From NCBI RefSeq assembly GCF_029892485.1, contig NZ_JARXVG010000007.1, forward strand, positions 124,001 through 188,000: DNA of 64,000 bases, in the 5' to 3' direction. A program made the translations under genes and the position numbers. The notes below the pieces were generated by a model. The model was not told the origin of the DNA. It saw nothing but the letters and a program-made list of their open reading frames with translations, and searched no databases. Below, in pieces: positions 26,701-34,784 of this stretch; within the stretch, counting starts at the first letter, position 1; each line of letters starts with the position of its first letter. Source of the stretch: Variovorax boronicumulans. GTDB taxonomy: Bacteria; Pseudomonadota; Gammaproteobacteria; Burkholderiales; Burkholderiaceae_C.

Positions 26701-26723
26701 AAAAAAACCCGCCGAAGCGGGTT
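26701..26723 (-). terminator. Rho-independent terminator
   Basis: On the minus strand this is AACCCGC-TTCG-GCGGGTT, a perfect 7-base-pair stem with a TTCG loop, running into seven T residues. It lies 27 bases after the stop of the Lys/Ala-repeat gene and before the glycosylase start, so it separates those two transcription units. Confidence 0.9.
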
Positions 26724-26749
26724 CTCTTGTCGAGGCCGGAAAGCCAGTC

Positions 26750-27223
26750 TTATTGCTTCTTGGCAGCTGCGTTCTCCGCCGTGCCAGGAATCTTCTCGCC
26801 GATGGCCGCGCCGGTGCTGCGCATGCCGTCGGCCGTCTTGTGGCCGGCGGTTTCAACGGCGTCGCCGGTCTTCACAGCTGCGTTCTTGGTGGCGTTGGTG
26901 GCCTTCTTGGTGGTTTTCTTGGTCGCGGTCCAGGCCTTCTTGGTGCCGCGCTCGGTGGCATTCGCGGCCTTCTTGGTGGTGCTCTTGGTGGCATCCCAGG
27001 CCTTTTCGGCGCCATTTTCGGTGGCGTTCACAGCCTTCTTGGTCGTGCGCTTGGTGGCATCCACTGCCTCTTTGCCGGTTTCCTTCACCTTCTCGGTGGT
27101 GGTGGGCTCGGCCGTTGCAGGCGCGGCAGCCGGGGCGGTGGTCTGGGCCACGGCGGACACGCCGATGGAGGCGAGCGCCAGGGCGAGCACGACAGGCATG
27201 GTGCGAATGAAAGATGTGGTCAT
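26750..27223 (-). CDS. Exported Lys/Ala/Thr-rich repeat protein
   Basis: A 157-residue protein with a signal peptide (residues 1-26, ending SVAQ/AVAQT) and then a low-complexity body. The body is built from imperfect 11- to 18-residue units of the type TKKAxNATExG and KKAWxATKxTTKKA, giving long amphipathic helical potential like LEA proteins or histone H1 tails. There is no catalytic domain. It is monocistronic, followed by a strong terminator. Comparable small repeat proteins in Comamonadaceae are unnamed; a role in envelope stress or nucleic-acid/anion binding would be speculation. The exported location is inferred from the signal peptide. Confidence 0.75.
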   Translation of the reverse strand: MTTSFIRTMPVVLALALASIGVSAVAQTTAPAAAPATAEPTTTEKVKETGKEAVDATKRTTKKAVNATENGAEKAWDATKSTTKKAANATERGTKKAWTATKKTTKKATNATKNAAVKTGDAVETAGHKTADGMRSTGAAIGEKIPGTAENAAAKKQ

Positions 27224-27353
27224 GGAAGACTCCTTTTTGAGTGAAGTGTTGGAGTGACGGACTTGCCACTGTGCAAGCAACGCCGCTCCGAACCTCAAGG
27301 ATGACAGCAAAAAGTCGGACTCTGCCCGCGTCCATGCAACTCGGGGCGTTGGC

Positions 27354-28214
27354 CTACGCGGGGTGCGGCGCGCGTTCCGACAAAGCCATCAGGCTTTCGA
27401 GCTTCGGCAGCGTTTCGACTGCATTCCGGGTGGTGGCTGCGGCCAGCGCATCGATGCCGATGCCACGCAATCCAGCGACCACTTCGGCGATGCGCGGCAG
27501 CTCTCCGGGCTCATTGCGCCCCTGCGCTTCGCCCGCATCGCGCTGCGCCTGCGTGCGGTAGAGCCAGTGCGGCTGGATGTCGGGCGCATCCGTCTCCATC
27601 ACGATCGCGCCGAGGGGCAGTGTGGTCGCGAGCCGCCTCAGCTGCAGCGCGCGTTCAAAGGTCACCGCGCCGCCGAAGCCGAGCTTGAGCCCGAGCGCGA
27701 TGCAGGCATTGGCCTGCTGCTCGCTGCCGTTGAACGCATGCGCAATGCCCTGCCATGGCCGGCCGCCCGACGTCTGGCGCAGGTGCTTGAGCACCTGGTC
27801 GACGGAACGCCGCACATGGATCAGGACGGGTAACCCATGCTTGCGTGCCAGTTGCAACTGAGTGTGAAAAAAACGCGCCTGCTTCGGGCCGTCCAGGCCT
27901 TCGACGAAGTAGTCGAGGCCGATTTCGCCGACCGCCACGAGCCGCGGGTCGCCCTGCCGCGCGGTCAGTTCCGCATCGAGCGCTTCGAGGTCGGCGTCCT
28001 CGGCCTTGCCCGTGCAAAGTGGGTGGATGCCCAGCGCGTAGGCATCGCCCTGCTTGTGGGCCAGCTCGCGCACGGTGTCGAAGTTGAAGACGGCCACGGC
28101 CGGAATCACGCACAGGGAAACCCCTTGCGCCGCCGCGCGGGCGCGGATCTGCGGCATCTCGGCACCGAATTCGGGCGCGTCCAGGTGACAGTGGGTATCG
28201 ACGAACGAAGGCAT
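27354..28214 (-). CDS. TatD family deoxyribonuclease
   Basis: A 286-residue metal-dependent hydrolase of the TatD family, a TIM barrel acting as a DNase. The metal ligands appear in order: FVDTHCHLD at the N-terminus, AVGEIGLDYF, VLIHVRRS, GIAHAFNGS and METDAPDIQP. The ATG at 28214 gives the family start MPSFVDTHCH; the longer frame adds nine unsupported residues. It is divergent from the serine protease gene by 88 bases. Confidence 0.9.
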   Translation of the reverse strand: MPSFVDTHCHLDAPEFGAEMPQIRARAAAQGVSLCVIPAVAVFNFDTVRELAHKQGDAYALGIHPLCTGKAEDADLEALDAELTARQGDPRLVAVGEIGLDYFVEGLDGPKQARFFHTQLQLARKHGLPVLIHVRRSVDQVLKHLRQTSGGRPWQGIAHAFNGSEQQANACIALGLKLGFGGAVTFERALQLRRLATTLPLGAIVMETDAPDIQPHWLYRTQAQRDAGEAQGRNEPGELPRIAEVVAGLRGIGIDALAAATTRNAVETLPKLESLMALSERAPHPA

Positions 28215-28302
28215 CGCGCCATGATGCCCGAAGGGATGCACAGGCGCGGAAAGCGTGCTACTGTGAACTCCTTCACGCTTCTTATTTGCCGGAGGTTCTC
28301 CG

Positions 28303-29295
28303 ATGCGCAGGCCCGCCTTCTACAGCCGATCGCCCCGCACGCTGCCGCCGGCCGCAGAACAGGTGGATGCCGCGGCATCGCCGGACGCGGCAGGCGCAGG
28401 TGGCGCCGTGCAGCCACCGGCCGCCCGCACCGGCTGGCAACCGGGGCGCAAGAGCTTCGCCCTCCTCCTCGTGCTGTGCGCGGCGCTGGTCACCGGCGGC
28501 ACCGTGTGGTGGCCGCGCCAGGGCAAGGCGATCACGCAGAAGGACATCGACGCGGCCGTGCTGCGCACGATGCAGACCGCCACCCTCCCCTCGCCCGCCG
28601 CCAGAGCCGCCGACATCATCCGGCCCTCGGTCGTGCGCGTGGTCGGCTATGGCACCGAGAAGGCCACGCCCGAAGCCAAGACCCAGAAGCGCGGCCGCAA
28701 CATGGCAAAGGGCAAGCCGCCCGAAGCGCCGCTCGACGGCACCGCGCCCGGCGAAGTCGAGCGCGGCGTCGGTACCGGCGTGGTGATCGTCGACAAGGGC
28801 GTGATCCTGACCAACCTGCATGTCGTGGCCGGCGCCGAGAAGATCAGGGTCACCTTCGCGGACGGGCTGGAGGCAGTGGCCGTCATCACCGGCGTGCAGC
28901 CCGAGAACGACCTCGCGGTGCTGCAGGCGCAGAAGATTCCCGACGACCTGATTCCCGCCACGATGCGCTCCACCGCCGACCTGCGCCCCGGCGACCAGGT
29001 GGCGGCCGTGGGCTTTCCGTTCGGCATCGGGCCTTCGGTGTCGGCCGGCGTGGTGTCGGGCCTGAAGCGCTCGTTCCGCTCACCCGAGGGCAAGCAGGAG
29101 CTGGGCAACCTGATCCAGTTCGACGCGGCCGCCAATCCCGGCAACTCGGGCGGCCCGCTGATCAACATGGACGGCGAGGTGCTGGGCATCGTCACCGCCA
29201 TCCTCAACCCCACGCAGCAGCGCACCTTCATCGGCATCGGCTTCGCGGTGCCGATCGAGAACGCGGCCTCTGCGGCAGGTTCGCCGCCGTTCTGA
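28303..29295 (+). CDS. S1C (HtrA/DegP-like) serine protease without PDZ domain
   Basis: A 330-residue trypsin-like protease. A Pro/Ala-rich cytoplasmic N-terminus is followed by one membrane anchor (about residues 50-68), so the protease domain faces the periplasm. The catalytic triad is H173 (TNLHVV), D203 (ENDLAVL) and S282 (GNSGGPLI). The chain ends soon after the protease core, so the PDZ domain of DegP/DegS is missing. A Lys/Arg-rich insertion (about 115-145) lies before the core. It begins a plus-strand set with the MoxR, DUF58 and VWA genes, starting 20 bases before moxR. Confidence 0.88.
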   Translation: MRRPAFYSRSPRTLPPAAEQVDAAASPDAAGAGGAVQPPAARTGWQPGRKSFALLLVLCAALVTGGTVWWPRQGKAITQKDIDAAVLRTMQTATLPSPAARAADIIRPSVVRVVGYGTEKATPEAKTQKRGRNMAKGKPPEAPLDGTAPGEVERGVGTGVVIVDKGVILTNLHVVAGAEKIRVTFADGLEAVAVITGVQPENDLAVLQAQKIPDDLIPATMRSTADLRPGDQVAAVGFPFGIGPSVSAGVVSGLKRSFRSPEGKQELGNLIQFDAAANPGNSGGPLINMDGEVLGIVTAILNPTQQRTFIGIGFAVPIENAASAAGSPPF

Positions 29296-29315
29296 TTTCT
29301 TCGAAAGCACTTCGC

Positions 29316-30341
29316 ATGAGCACAGAGACCCCTCCCCTCTCGACCTTCTCCACCGCGCCCGCCACCGCCGAGTTGATGGAGCAGATCCTCTACGAGGTCA
29401 AGCGCGTGGTCGTGGGGCAGGACCGCTTTCTCGAACGCGTGATGGTCGCGATGCTCGCGGGCGGCCACCTGCTGGTCGAAGGCGTGCCCGGGCTGGCAAA
29501 GACGCTCACCATCAAGACGCTGGCCGACACGGTGCGCGGCCAGTTCAAGCGCATCCAGTTCACGCCCGACCTGGTGCCGGCCGACCTGGTGGGCACGCGC
29601 ATCTACAACCAGAAGACGGGCGACTTCAGCACCTCGCTGGGCCCCGTGTTCGCCAACCTGCTGCTGGCCGACGAAATCAACCGCGCGCCGGCCAAGGTGC
29701 AGAGCGCGCTGCTTGAGGTGATGCAGGAGCGCCAGGTCACCATCGCCGGCGAAACGCACAAGGTGCCGCGCCCCTTTCTCGTGATGGCCACGCAGAACCC
29801 CATCGAGACCGAAGGCACCTATCCGCTGCCCGAGGCGCAGGTCGACCGCTTCATGATGAAGGTGTTGGTCGACTACCCGAGCGACGAGGAAGAGTTCGTC
29901 ATCGTGCAGCGCGTGATCGGCCCGGCGGTGGAAGCCCGCCCGGTCGCCACCACCGAGCAGCTCGCGGCGCTGCAGGCCGAAGCGCGGCGCGTGTATGTCG
30001 ATCCCTCGCTGATCCAGTACGCGGTGAAGCTGGTGTCGGCCACCCGCACACCCGAGAAGCATGGCCTCAAGGACATGCGCCGTTTCATCACCTTCGGCGC
30101 GAGCCCGCGCGCCAGCATCAGCCTGACCGAAGGCGCGCGTGCACTTGCGCTGCTGCGCGGTCGCAGCTATGCGCTGCCCGAGGACATGACCGCGCTGGTG
30201 GCCGACGTGCTGCGCCATCGCGTGACGCTTTCCTACGAAGGCTTGTCCGAAGGCCTCACACCCGACGGACTGGTCGAGAAGATCATGCGGGCTGTCCCCG
30301 CACCACCCAAACCCCTGGAACATGAAAAGCTGGTGGCCTGA
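29316..30341 (+). CDS. MoxR family AAA+ ATPase
   Basis: A 341-residue AAA+ ATPase of the MoxR group, which acts as a chaperone with VWA-domain partners. Walker A is GVPGLAKT (residues 56-63), preceded by VVGQDRFLERVMVAMLAGGHLLVEG; Walker B is LLLADEINRAPAKVQSALLE; sensor 1 lies in MATQNPIETEGTYPLPEAQVDRF; and the sensor 2 region includes GASPRAS. The downstream DUF58 and VWA genes complete the usual moxR operon core. Its last 16 bases of coding sequence before the stop are duplicated exactly at the start of the DUF58 gene, with a repeat element in between. Confidence 0.92.
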   Translation: MSTETPPLSTFSTAPATAELMEQILYEVKRVVVGQDRFLERVMVAMLAGGHLLVEGVPGLAKTLTIKTLADTVRGQFKRIQFTPDLVPADLVGTRIYNQKTGDFSTSLGPVFANLLLADEINRAPAKVQSALLEVMQERQVTIAGETHKVPRPFLVMATQNPIETEGTYPLPEAQVDRFMMKVLVDYPSDEEEFVIVQRVIGPAVEARPVATTEQLAALQAEARRVYVDPSLIQYAVKLVSATRTPEKHGLKDMRRFITFGASPRASISLTEGARALALLRGRSYALPEDMTALVADVLRHRVTLSYEGLSEGLTPDGLVEKIMRAVPAPPKPLEHEKLVA

Positions 30342-30351
30342 AATGAGCACA

Positions 30352-30442
30352 CCCCCAGTCTTCGCGCACTTCGTGTCGCTGCGCCAACCCCCTTGCAGGG
30401 GGCAACACCTGCGGCCCGGCAAAGCCGGTTCCGCGGTGTTCC
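30352..30442. repeat. Dispersed 91-base hairpin element, copy B
   Basis: The reverse-complement match of 19011-19100, differing at only a few positions. It contains the hairpins CGCACTTCGTGTCGC-type, AACCCCCTTGCAGGGGG and CCGGCAAAGCCGG. It separates moxR from the DUF58 gene and is flanked by an exact 16-base direct repeat (30322-30337 and 30452-30467), consistent with insertion that duplicated the target. Confidence 0.85.
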
Positions 30443-30451
30443 CGAATCCAT

Positions 30452-31459
30452 ATGAAAAGCTGGTGGCGTAAGGCCCCTACGGCCGCGAACGACGAACGGC
30501 TTGCCGCTGAATCGGCCGTGGCCGGCGGGGCCGAACGCGCGCTGCGCCGGCTCGAATGGACAGTCATCCGCCGCCTCGACGGCCTGCTGCAGGGCGACTA
30601 CCGCACGCTGATGCGCGGCAGCGGTCTGGACCTGGCCGACCTGCGCGAATACCAGCACCACGACGACGTGCGCCACATCGACTGGAATGTCACCGCCCGC
30701 CTGCAGACGCCGCACGTGCGCGTCTTCACCGAAGACCGCGAGATGGCGGCCTGGTTCGTGCTCGACCTGAGCCGCTCGGTCGACTTCGGCTCGGGCCTGA
30801 AGGCCAAGCGCGAGATCTCGGCCGGCTTCGTCGGCGTGCTCGCGCGGCTGCTCACGCGGCACGGCAACCGGGTCGGCGCGCTGGTCTACGGCAACGACCT
30901 CGAAGCCGTGATCCCGCCGCGCAGCGGCAGGCGCCATGTGCTGCACCTGTTGCACGCCATGGAGCGCCGCGCCGACAAGGCCGGCGCACCGGCGCAAAAG
31001 GGCATGACCCGCCTGGACGACCTGCTCAAGTCCGCCGCCAACCTGATGCCGCGCCGTTCCACCGTCTTCGTGGTGTCCGACTTCCTCAGCGAGCCCGGCT
31101 GGGAACGCCCGCTGGGCCAACTGGTGCAGCGGCATGAAGTGATCGCGGTGCGCCTCTTCGATCCGCTCGAACTCGAACTGCCCGACCTCGGCCTCGTGCC
31201 GCTGCGCGATGCCGAGACGGGTGAGCAGCTCTGGGTCGACACCCACGATGCCGGTTTTCGCAAGCGCTTTGCGCGCCTGGCCGCCGAGCGCGAGGCGGCG
31301 CTGCGCGCCTCGCTCGCCAAGGCCGGCGTCGATGCCCTGGAGCTTTCGACCAGCGACGACCTGGTGGAAGCCATCGTTCGTTTTGCCGACATGCGCAAGC
31401 GCCGCACGCGCTTCGGCGCAGGTTCAGGCAAGGGCAGTGTGAAGGCGGTGGCAGCATGA
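30452..31459 (+). CDS. DUF58 domain protein of the MoxR operon
   Basis: A 335-residue protein with the DUF58 domain. The family signature is GSGLDLADLREYQHHDDVRHIDWNVTARLQTPHVRVFTEDRE (residues about 56-97), which continues into a VWA-like fold (VLDLSRSVDFG, RHGNRVGALVYG, VFVVSDFL). DUF58 proteins work with MoxR ATPases in envelope or protein-assembly tasks. The first five codons repeat the last bases of moxR in another frame. Its end overlaps the VWA gene start by 4 bases (ATGA), so the two are coupled. Confidence 0.9.
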   Translation: MKSWWRKAPTAANDERLAAESAVAGGAERALRRLEWTVIRRLDGLLQGDYRTLMRGSGLDLADLREYQHHDDVRHIDWNVTARLQTPHVRVFTEDREMAAWFVLDLSRSVDFGSGLKAKREISAGFVGVLARLLTRHGNRVGALVYGNDLEAVIPPRSGRRHVLHLLHAMERRADKAGAPAQKGMTRLDDLLKSAANLMPRRSTVFVVSDFLSEPGWERPLGQLVQRHEVIAVRLFDPLELELPDLGLVPLRDAETGEQLWVDTHDAGFRKRFARLAAEREAALRASLAKAGVDALELSTSDDLVEAIVRFADMRKRRTRFGAGSGKGSVKAVAA

Positions 31460-32493
31460 CATTTCTCTGGCCTCAATTCCTCTGGCTGCTGGCGGCGTTG
31501 CCGCTGCTGGTGCTGCTCTATGTCTGGCTGATCCGCCGCAAGAAGAAGATGGCGGTGCGCTACGCCAGTCTTTCGATCGTGCGCGAGGCGATGGGCGCAG
31601 GCCAGAGCTTCAGGCGCCACCTTCCCCCCTTGCTGTTCCTCCTGGCCATGGCCGCGATGCTGGTGGCCGCGGCGCGGCCGATGGCCGTGGTGATGCTGCC
31701 CTCGAACCAGCAGACCATCATCCTCGCGATGGACGTCTCGGGCAGCATGCGGGCGGCCGACGTGCTGCCCAACCGGCTGGTGGCGGCGCAGGAAGCGGCC
31801 AAGAGCTTCATCAAGGACCTGCCGCGCACCGTGAAGGTCGGCATCGTCGCCTTCGCGGGCAGCGCGCAGGTGGCGCAGTTGCCCACCACCAACCACGACG
31901 ACCTGGTGACCGCGATCGACAGCTTCCAGCTGCAGCGCGCGACCGCCACCGGCAACGCCATCGTGGTGTCGCTCGCCACGCTGTTCCCCGATGCCGGCAT
32001 CGACGTCGAGCAGTTCAGCGCCCCGAGCCGCCAGCGCGGCACGCCGATCGACCAGACCGAGAAAAAGCTCAAGGACTTCACGCCCGTGGCGCCCGGCTCG
32101 TTCACCTCGGCCGCGATCATCATGCTGACTGACGGCCAGCGCACCACCGGGGTCGATCCGCTCGACGCTGCCAAGGCCGCGGCCGACCGCGGCGTGCGCA
32201 TCTACACGGTGGGCGTGGGCACGGTCGATGGCGAGACCATCGGCTTCGAAGGCTGGTCGATGCGCGTGCGGCTCGATGAGGAAACGCTCAAGGCCGTCGC
32301 CAACAAGACCAATGCCGAGTACTTCTACGCCGGCACCGCGAACGACCTGAAGAAGGTCTACGAAACGCTGAGCTCCAAGCTCACCGTGGAGAAGAAGGAA
32401 ACCGAAATTTCGGCGCTGTTCGCGCTGGGCGCGGCGGTGCTGACGCTGTTGTCGGCGGGGCTGTCGCTGCTCTGGTTCAACCGGATTCTTTAG
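31456..32493 (+). CDS. VWA domain membrane protein (BatA-like)
   Basis: A 345-residue inner-membrane protein. Two N-terminal hydrophobic spans (about 7-25 and 56-75) flank a basic loop, then comes a von Willebrand factor A domain with an intact MIDAS motif DVSGS (residues 93-97), a Thr in ATATGN and the later Asp in IMLTDG. A C-terminal span (about 318-340) anchors the end, so the VWA domain is periplasmic. This is the BatA layout; batB, batC and batD are not in the window. Its 3' end overlaps the convergent TetR gene by 17 bases. Confidence 0.9.
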   Translation: MTFLWPQFLWLLAALPLLVLLYVWLIRRKKKMAVRYASLSIVREAMGAGQSFRRHLPPLLFLLAMAAMLVAAARPMAVVMLPSNQQTIILAMDVSGSMRAADVLPNRLVAAQEAAKSFIKDLPRTVKVGIVAFAGSAQVAQLPTTNHDDLVTAIDSFQLQRATATGNAIVVSLATLFPDAGIDVEQFSAPSRQRGTPIDQTEKKLKDFTPVAPGSFTSAAIIMLTDGQRTTGVDPLDAAKAAADRGVRIYTVGVGTVDGETIGFEGWSMRVRLDEETLKAVANKTNAEYFYAGTANDLKKVYETLSSKLTVEKKETEISALFALGAAVLTLLSAGLSLLWFNRIL

Positions 32494-33145
32494 CGCTCGG
32501 TGCGGCTGCGGCAGTTGCAGCGGCTGCGGCCTGCACCGCCGCATAGTCGGGCGACTTGACCGCGCCGACGCCGCCCAGGAACAGATCGGCCACGATCGGC
32601 GCGATGGCCGCGTGGTCGAGTTTTCCGTCGGGCTTCATCCAGGTGAACATCCAGTTGATCATGCCGAACAGCAGCATGGTCAGCGGCTTGGCCAGGTCGT
32701 CGCTGGGCGCGCCGGGCCTGAGGGCCGACACCGCGCGCGCAAAGCCCGCGACCACCTCGCGCTCCTTGTCGAGCACCCGCTCGCGGTCTTCTTCTTCGAG
32801 AAAGCGCACGTCGTCGGTCAGCACGCGGTGTGCGTCCTGCGCGCCGGCGTATTCCTCGACGATGCGGTAGATGAAGCGGCGCAGGCGCTCTTCGTCGGTG
32901 TGCGTCGAGGCCTCTTCCTCGGCCACCAGCGCCGCCAGCTTGGACACGTGCGTCTCGGCGATGCTGATCAGGAGGCTGCTCTTGTCCTTGTAGTAGTGAT
33001 AGAGCGTGGCCTTCGAGAGCTTGCAGGCCTCGGCCACCTGGTTCATTGACGTGGCGGGATAGCCCCGCCGCGCGAACAGCTGGGCGGCCTGCGCGAGGAT
33101 CAGTTCGCGCTGGTCGTCGTAGGTGGCGGATCTTCCACGCGGCAT
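32477..33145 (-). CDS. paaR: TetR family regulator, probable PaaR
   Basis: A 222-residue TetR-type repressor: N-terminal helix-turn-helix at residues about 12-58 (LILAQAAQLFARRGYPATSMNQVAEACKLSKATLYHYYKDKSS), followed by an all-helical ligand domain and an Ala-rich C-terminal tail. In Betaproteobacteria such as Burkholderia cenocepacia a TetR-type PaaR represses the paa genes and responds to phenylacetyl-CoA. The position beside paaY and the paaG operon, together with a TetR-type palindrome at 33913, supports that role. The name is an inference from context and family. It is read in the same direction as paaY, 81 bases downstream of it. Confidence 0.82.
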   Translation of the reverse strand: MPRGRSATYDDQRELILAQAAQLFARRGYPATSMNQVAEACKLSKATLYHYYKDKSSLLISIAETHVSKLAALVAEEEASTHTDEERLRRFIYRIVEEYAGAQDAHRVLTDDVRFLEEEDRERVLDKEREVVAGFARAVSALRPGAPSDDLAKPLTMLLFGMINWMFTWMKPDGKLDHAAIAPIVADLFLGGVGAVKSPDYAAVQAAAAATAAAAPSAKESG

Positions 33146-33226
33146 CGGGTCGGGTTCCTTGGAATCAAGCGGTTGAGGACAACGCGCGATCTTGCATGAA
33201 GCGGGCGGAGGGTCAGAGGCAGCCTC

Positions 33227-33829
33227 TCAGCCCCGGCGCGTGGCGATGAGCGGTTGCACGTCGATGGCCGGCAGGCGCGGGCGCTGTGCCTCCACCTCGG
33301 CGAGCGGCGCCACCTCGCGCAGGCTCTCGAGGCAGCGCACCGTGAGCGCCTGGTACACGTGCGTGCCGTCGAGCTTCCACGCGACTTCCTCGTCGGTGAG
33401 CTCGCGTTTCGCCTTCGCCGGTATGCCCGCCACCAGCGAGCGCGCCGGTACCTTCATGCCGGCCGGAACGAAGGCGCAGGCCGCGACGATGGCTTTCTCG
33501 CCGATCTCAGCCTCGTCCATCACCACCGCATTCATGCCCACCAGCGCATCTCGCCGCACGATGCAGCTGTGCAGGATCGCGCCGTGGCCGATGTGGCCGT
33601 TGACCTCCACCACCGTGTCGTTGTCGGGAAAGCCGTGGATGCAGCAGTGGTCCTGCACGTTGGAGCCTTCCTCCAGCACGATGCGGCCGAAGTCGCCGCG
33701 AAGGCTCGCGCAAGGGCCGACATAACAGTTCGGGCCGACGATCACGTCGCCGATCAGCACCGCAGTGGGATGCACGTACGCGCTCGGATGAACGACGGGA
33801 ATCACGCCGTCGATGGAATAGCTGGGCAT
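33227..33829 (-). CDS. paaY: PaaY, gamma-carbonic-anhydrase-fold protein
   Basis: A 200-residue left-handed beta-helix hexapeptide protein. The repeats run from [22 protein letters not shown] through [29 protein letters not shown] and [14 protein letters not shown]; the histidines in QDHCCIH and [10 protein letters not shown] are the metal ligands of gamma-carbonic anhydrases. PaaY of E. coli is a thioesterase that helps recycle stalled CoA intermediates of phenylacetate breakdown. The gene is divergent from paaG and the gap between them contains the probable PaaR site, so it is likely to be co-regulated. Confidence 0.9.
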   Translation of the reverse strand: MPSYSIDGVIPVVHPSAYVHPTAVLIGDVIVGPNCYVGPCASLRGDFGRIVLEEGSNVQDHCCIHGFPDNDTVVEVNGHIGHGAILHSCIVRRDALVGMNAVVMDEAEIGEKAIVAACAFVPAGMKVPARSLVAGIPAKAKRELTDEEVAWKLDGTHVYQALTVRCLESLREVAPLAEVEAQRPRLPAIDVQPLIATRRG

Positions 33830-33912
33830 TCGGTCGGTCTCCTTTTTTTCGGGACTCAGGGTTTGCCCTGAATCAACCCGCTTGTGCCGGGATTGGGCTC
33901 GATCCTAAAATC

Positions 33913-33928
33913 AACCGAACGGTCGGTC
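33913..33928. promoter_or_regulatory. Probable PaaR (TetR-type) operator
   Basis: The paaY-paaG gap contains AACCGAACGGTCGGTC, an imperfect palindrome in which ACCGA is opposed by TCGGT. CG-rich ACCGNNCGGT-type dyads are typical TetR-family operators and of the motifs reported for betaproteobacterial PaaR. It ends 51 bases before the paaG start, a suitable place for repression. A related GGTCGGT half-like string occurs at 33832-33838 in front of paaY. No other copy was noticed upstream of the ABC transporter or paaZ, so those genes may be read from the paaG promoter. Confidence 0.65.
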
Positions 33929-33978
33929 AATAGTGTTTGCTAGCCGATTCGTACCCACACAAGGATGAGAGACACCCC

Positions 33979-34782
33979 ATGTCAGAACCTTTAGTTCTCG
34001 TCGGCAACGCTGGCGCGGTCCGCACGCTGAGCCTCAACCGCCCCGCGGCGCTCAACAGCTTCACGACCGAACTGCACGCCGAATTGATGGCGGCGCTGGA
34101 ATCGGCAGCCGGGGACGACAGCGTTCGATGCGTGGTCCTCACCGGCGCCGGCCGTGCCTTCTGCGCCGGACAGGACCTGGCCGACCCTTCGGTCGCCCCC
34201 GACCCCACGCCAGGCGCCGCATCCAAGGACCTGGGCCACGTCATCTCCACCTACTACGCCCCACTGGTCGCACGCCTGCGCTCGATGCCGGTGCCGGTGG
34301 TCGCAGCCGTGAACGGCGTTGCCGCCGGAGCGGGCGCCAACCTCGCGCTGTGCTGCGACCTCGTCGTGGCCGGCCGCTCGGCGAGCTTCATCCAGGCCTT
34401 CACCAAGATCGGCCTGGTGCCCGACACCGGCGGCACCTGGCTGCTGCCGCGCCTCGTGGGCTCGGCGCGCGCGCTGGGCATCGCGCTGCTCGGCGACAAG
34501 CTTCCCGCCGAAGAAGCCGCGCGCATCGGCCTCATCTGGCAGTGCGTGGACGATGCGGCGCTCGCCGACACGGCCGCCGCGCTCGCAGCCAAGCTGTCCG
34601 CCATGCCCACACGCGCCCTCGTCGCCACCCGCCAGGCCCTGGCCGCGGCACAGGACATGGGGCTCGATGCAGCCCTCGCCGAAGAAGCCCGCATCCAGCG
34701 CGAGATGGGCAACGCCAACGACTACCGCGAAGGCGTCGAAGCCTTCCGTGCCAAGCGCGCGCCTGTGTTCAAGGACCGCTGA
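33979..34782 (+). CDS. paaG: 2-(1,2-epoxy-1,2-dihydrophenyl)acetyl-CoA isomerase
   Basis: A 267-residue crotonase-fold enzyme that isomerises ring-1,2-epoxyphenylacetyl-CoA to the seven-membered oxepin-CoA. The oxyanion-hole segments are GAGRAFCAGQDLADPS and AVNGVAAGAGANLAL; the catalytic acid is probably D149 in KIGLVPDTGGTW, a context typical of PaaG. The ATG at 33979 was chosen because it is preceded by AAGGATGAG and gives a family-like N-terminus; an upstream in-frame start adds 14 residues. First gene of the long paa operon, with paaI starting 2 bases after its stop. Confidence 0.93.
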   Translation: MSEPLVLVGNAGAVRTLSLNRPAALNSFTTELHAELMAALESAAGDDSVRCVVLTGAGRAFCAGQDLADPSVAPDPTPGAASKDLGHVISTYYAPLVARLRSMPVPVVAAVNGVAAGAGANLALCCDLVVAGRSASFIQAFTKIGLVPDTGGTWLLPRLVGSARALGIALLGDKLPAEEAARIGLIWQCVDDAALADTAAALAAKLSAMPTRALVATRQALAAAQDMGLDAALAEEARIQREMGNANDYREGVEAFRAKRAPVFKDR

Positions 34783-34784
34783 GC

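Noticed and set aside
28303..32493. A defence system based on MoxR and VWA proteins
   Set aside because: There is no nuclease, protease effector of defence type or other defence gene; the set is the common housekeeping moxR operon.
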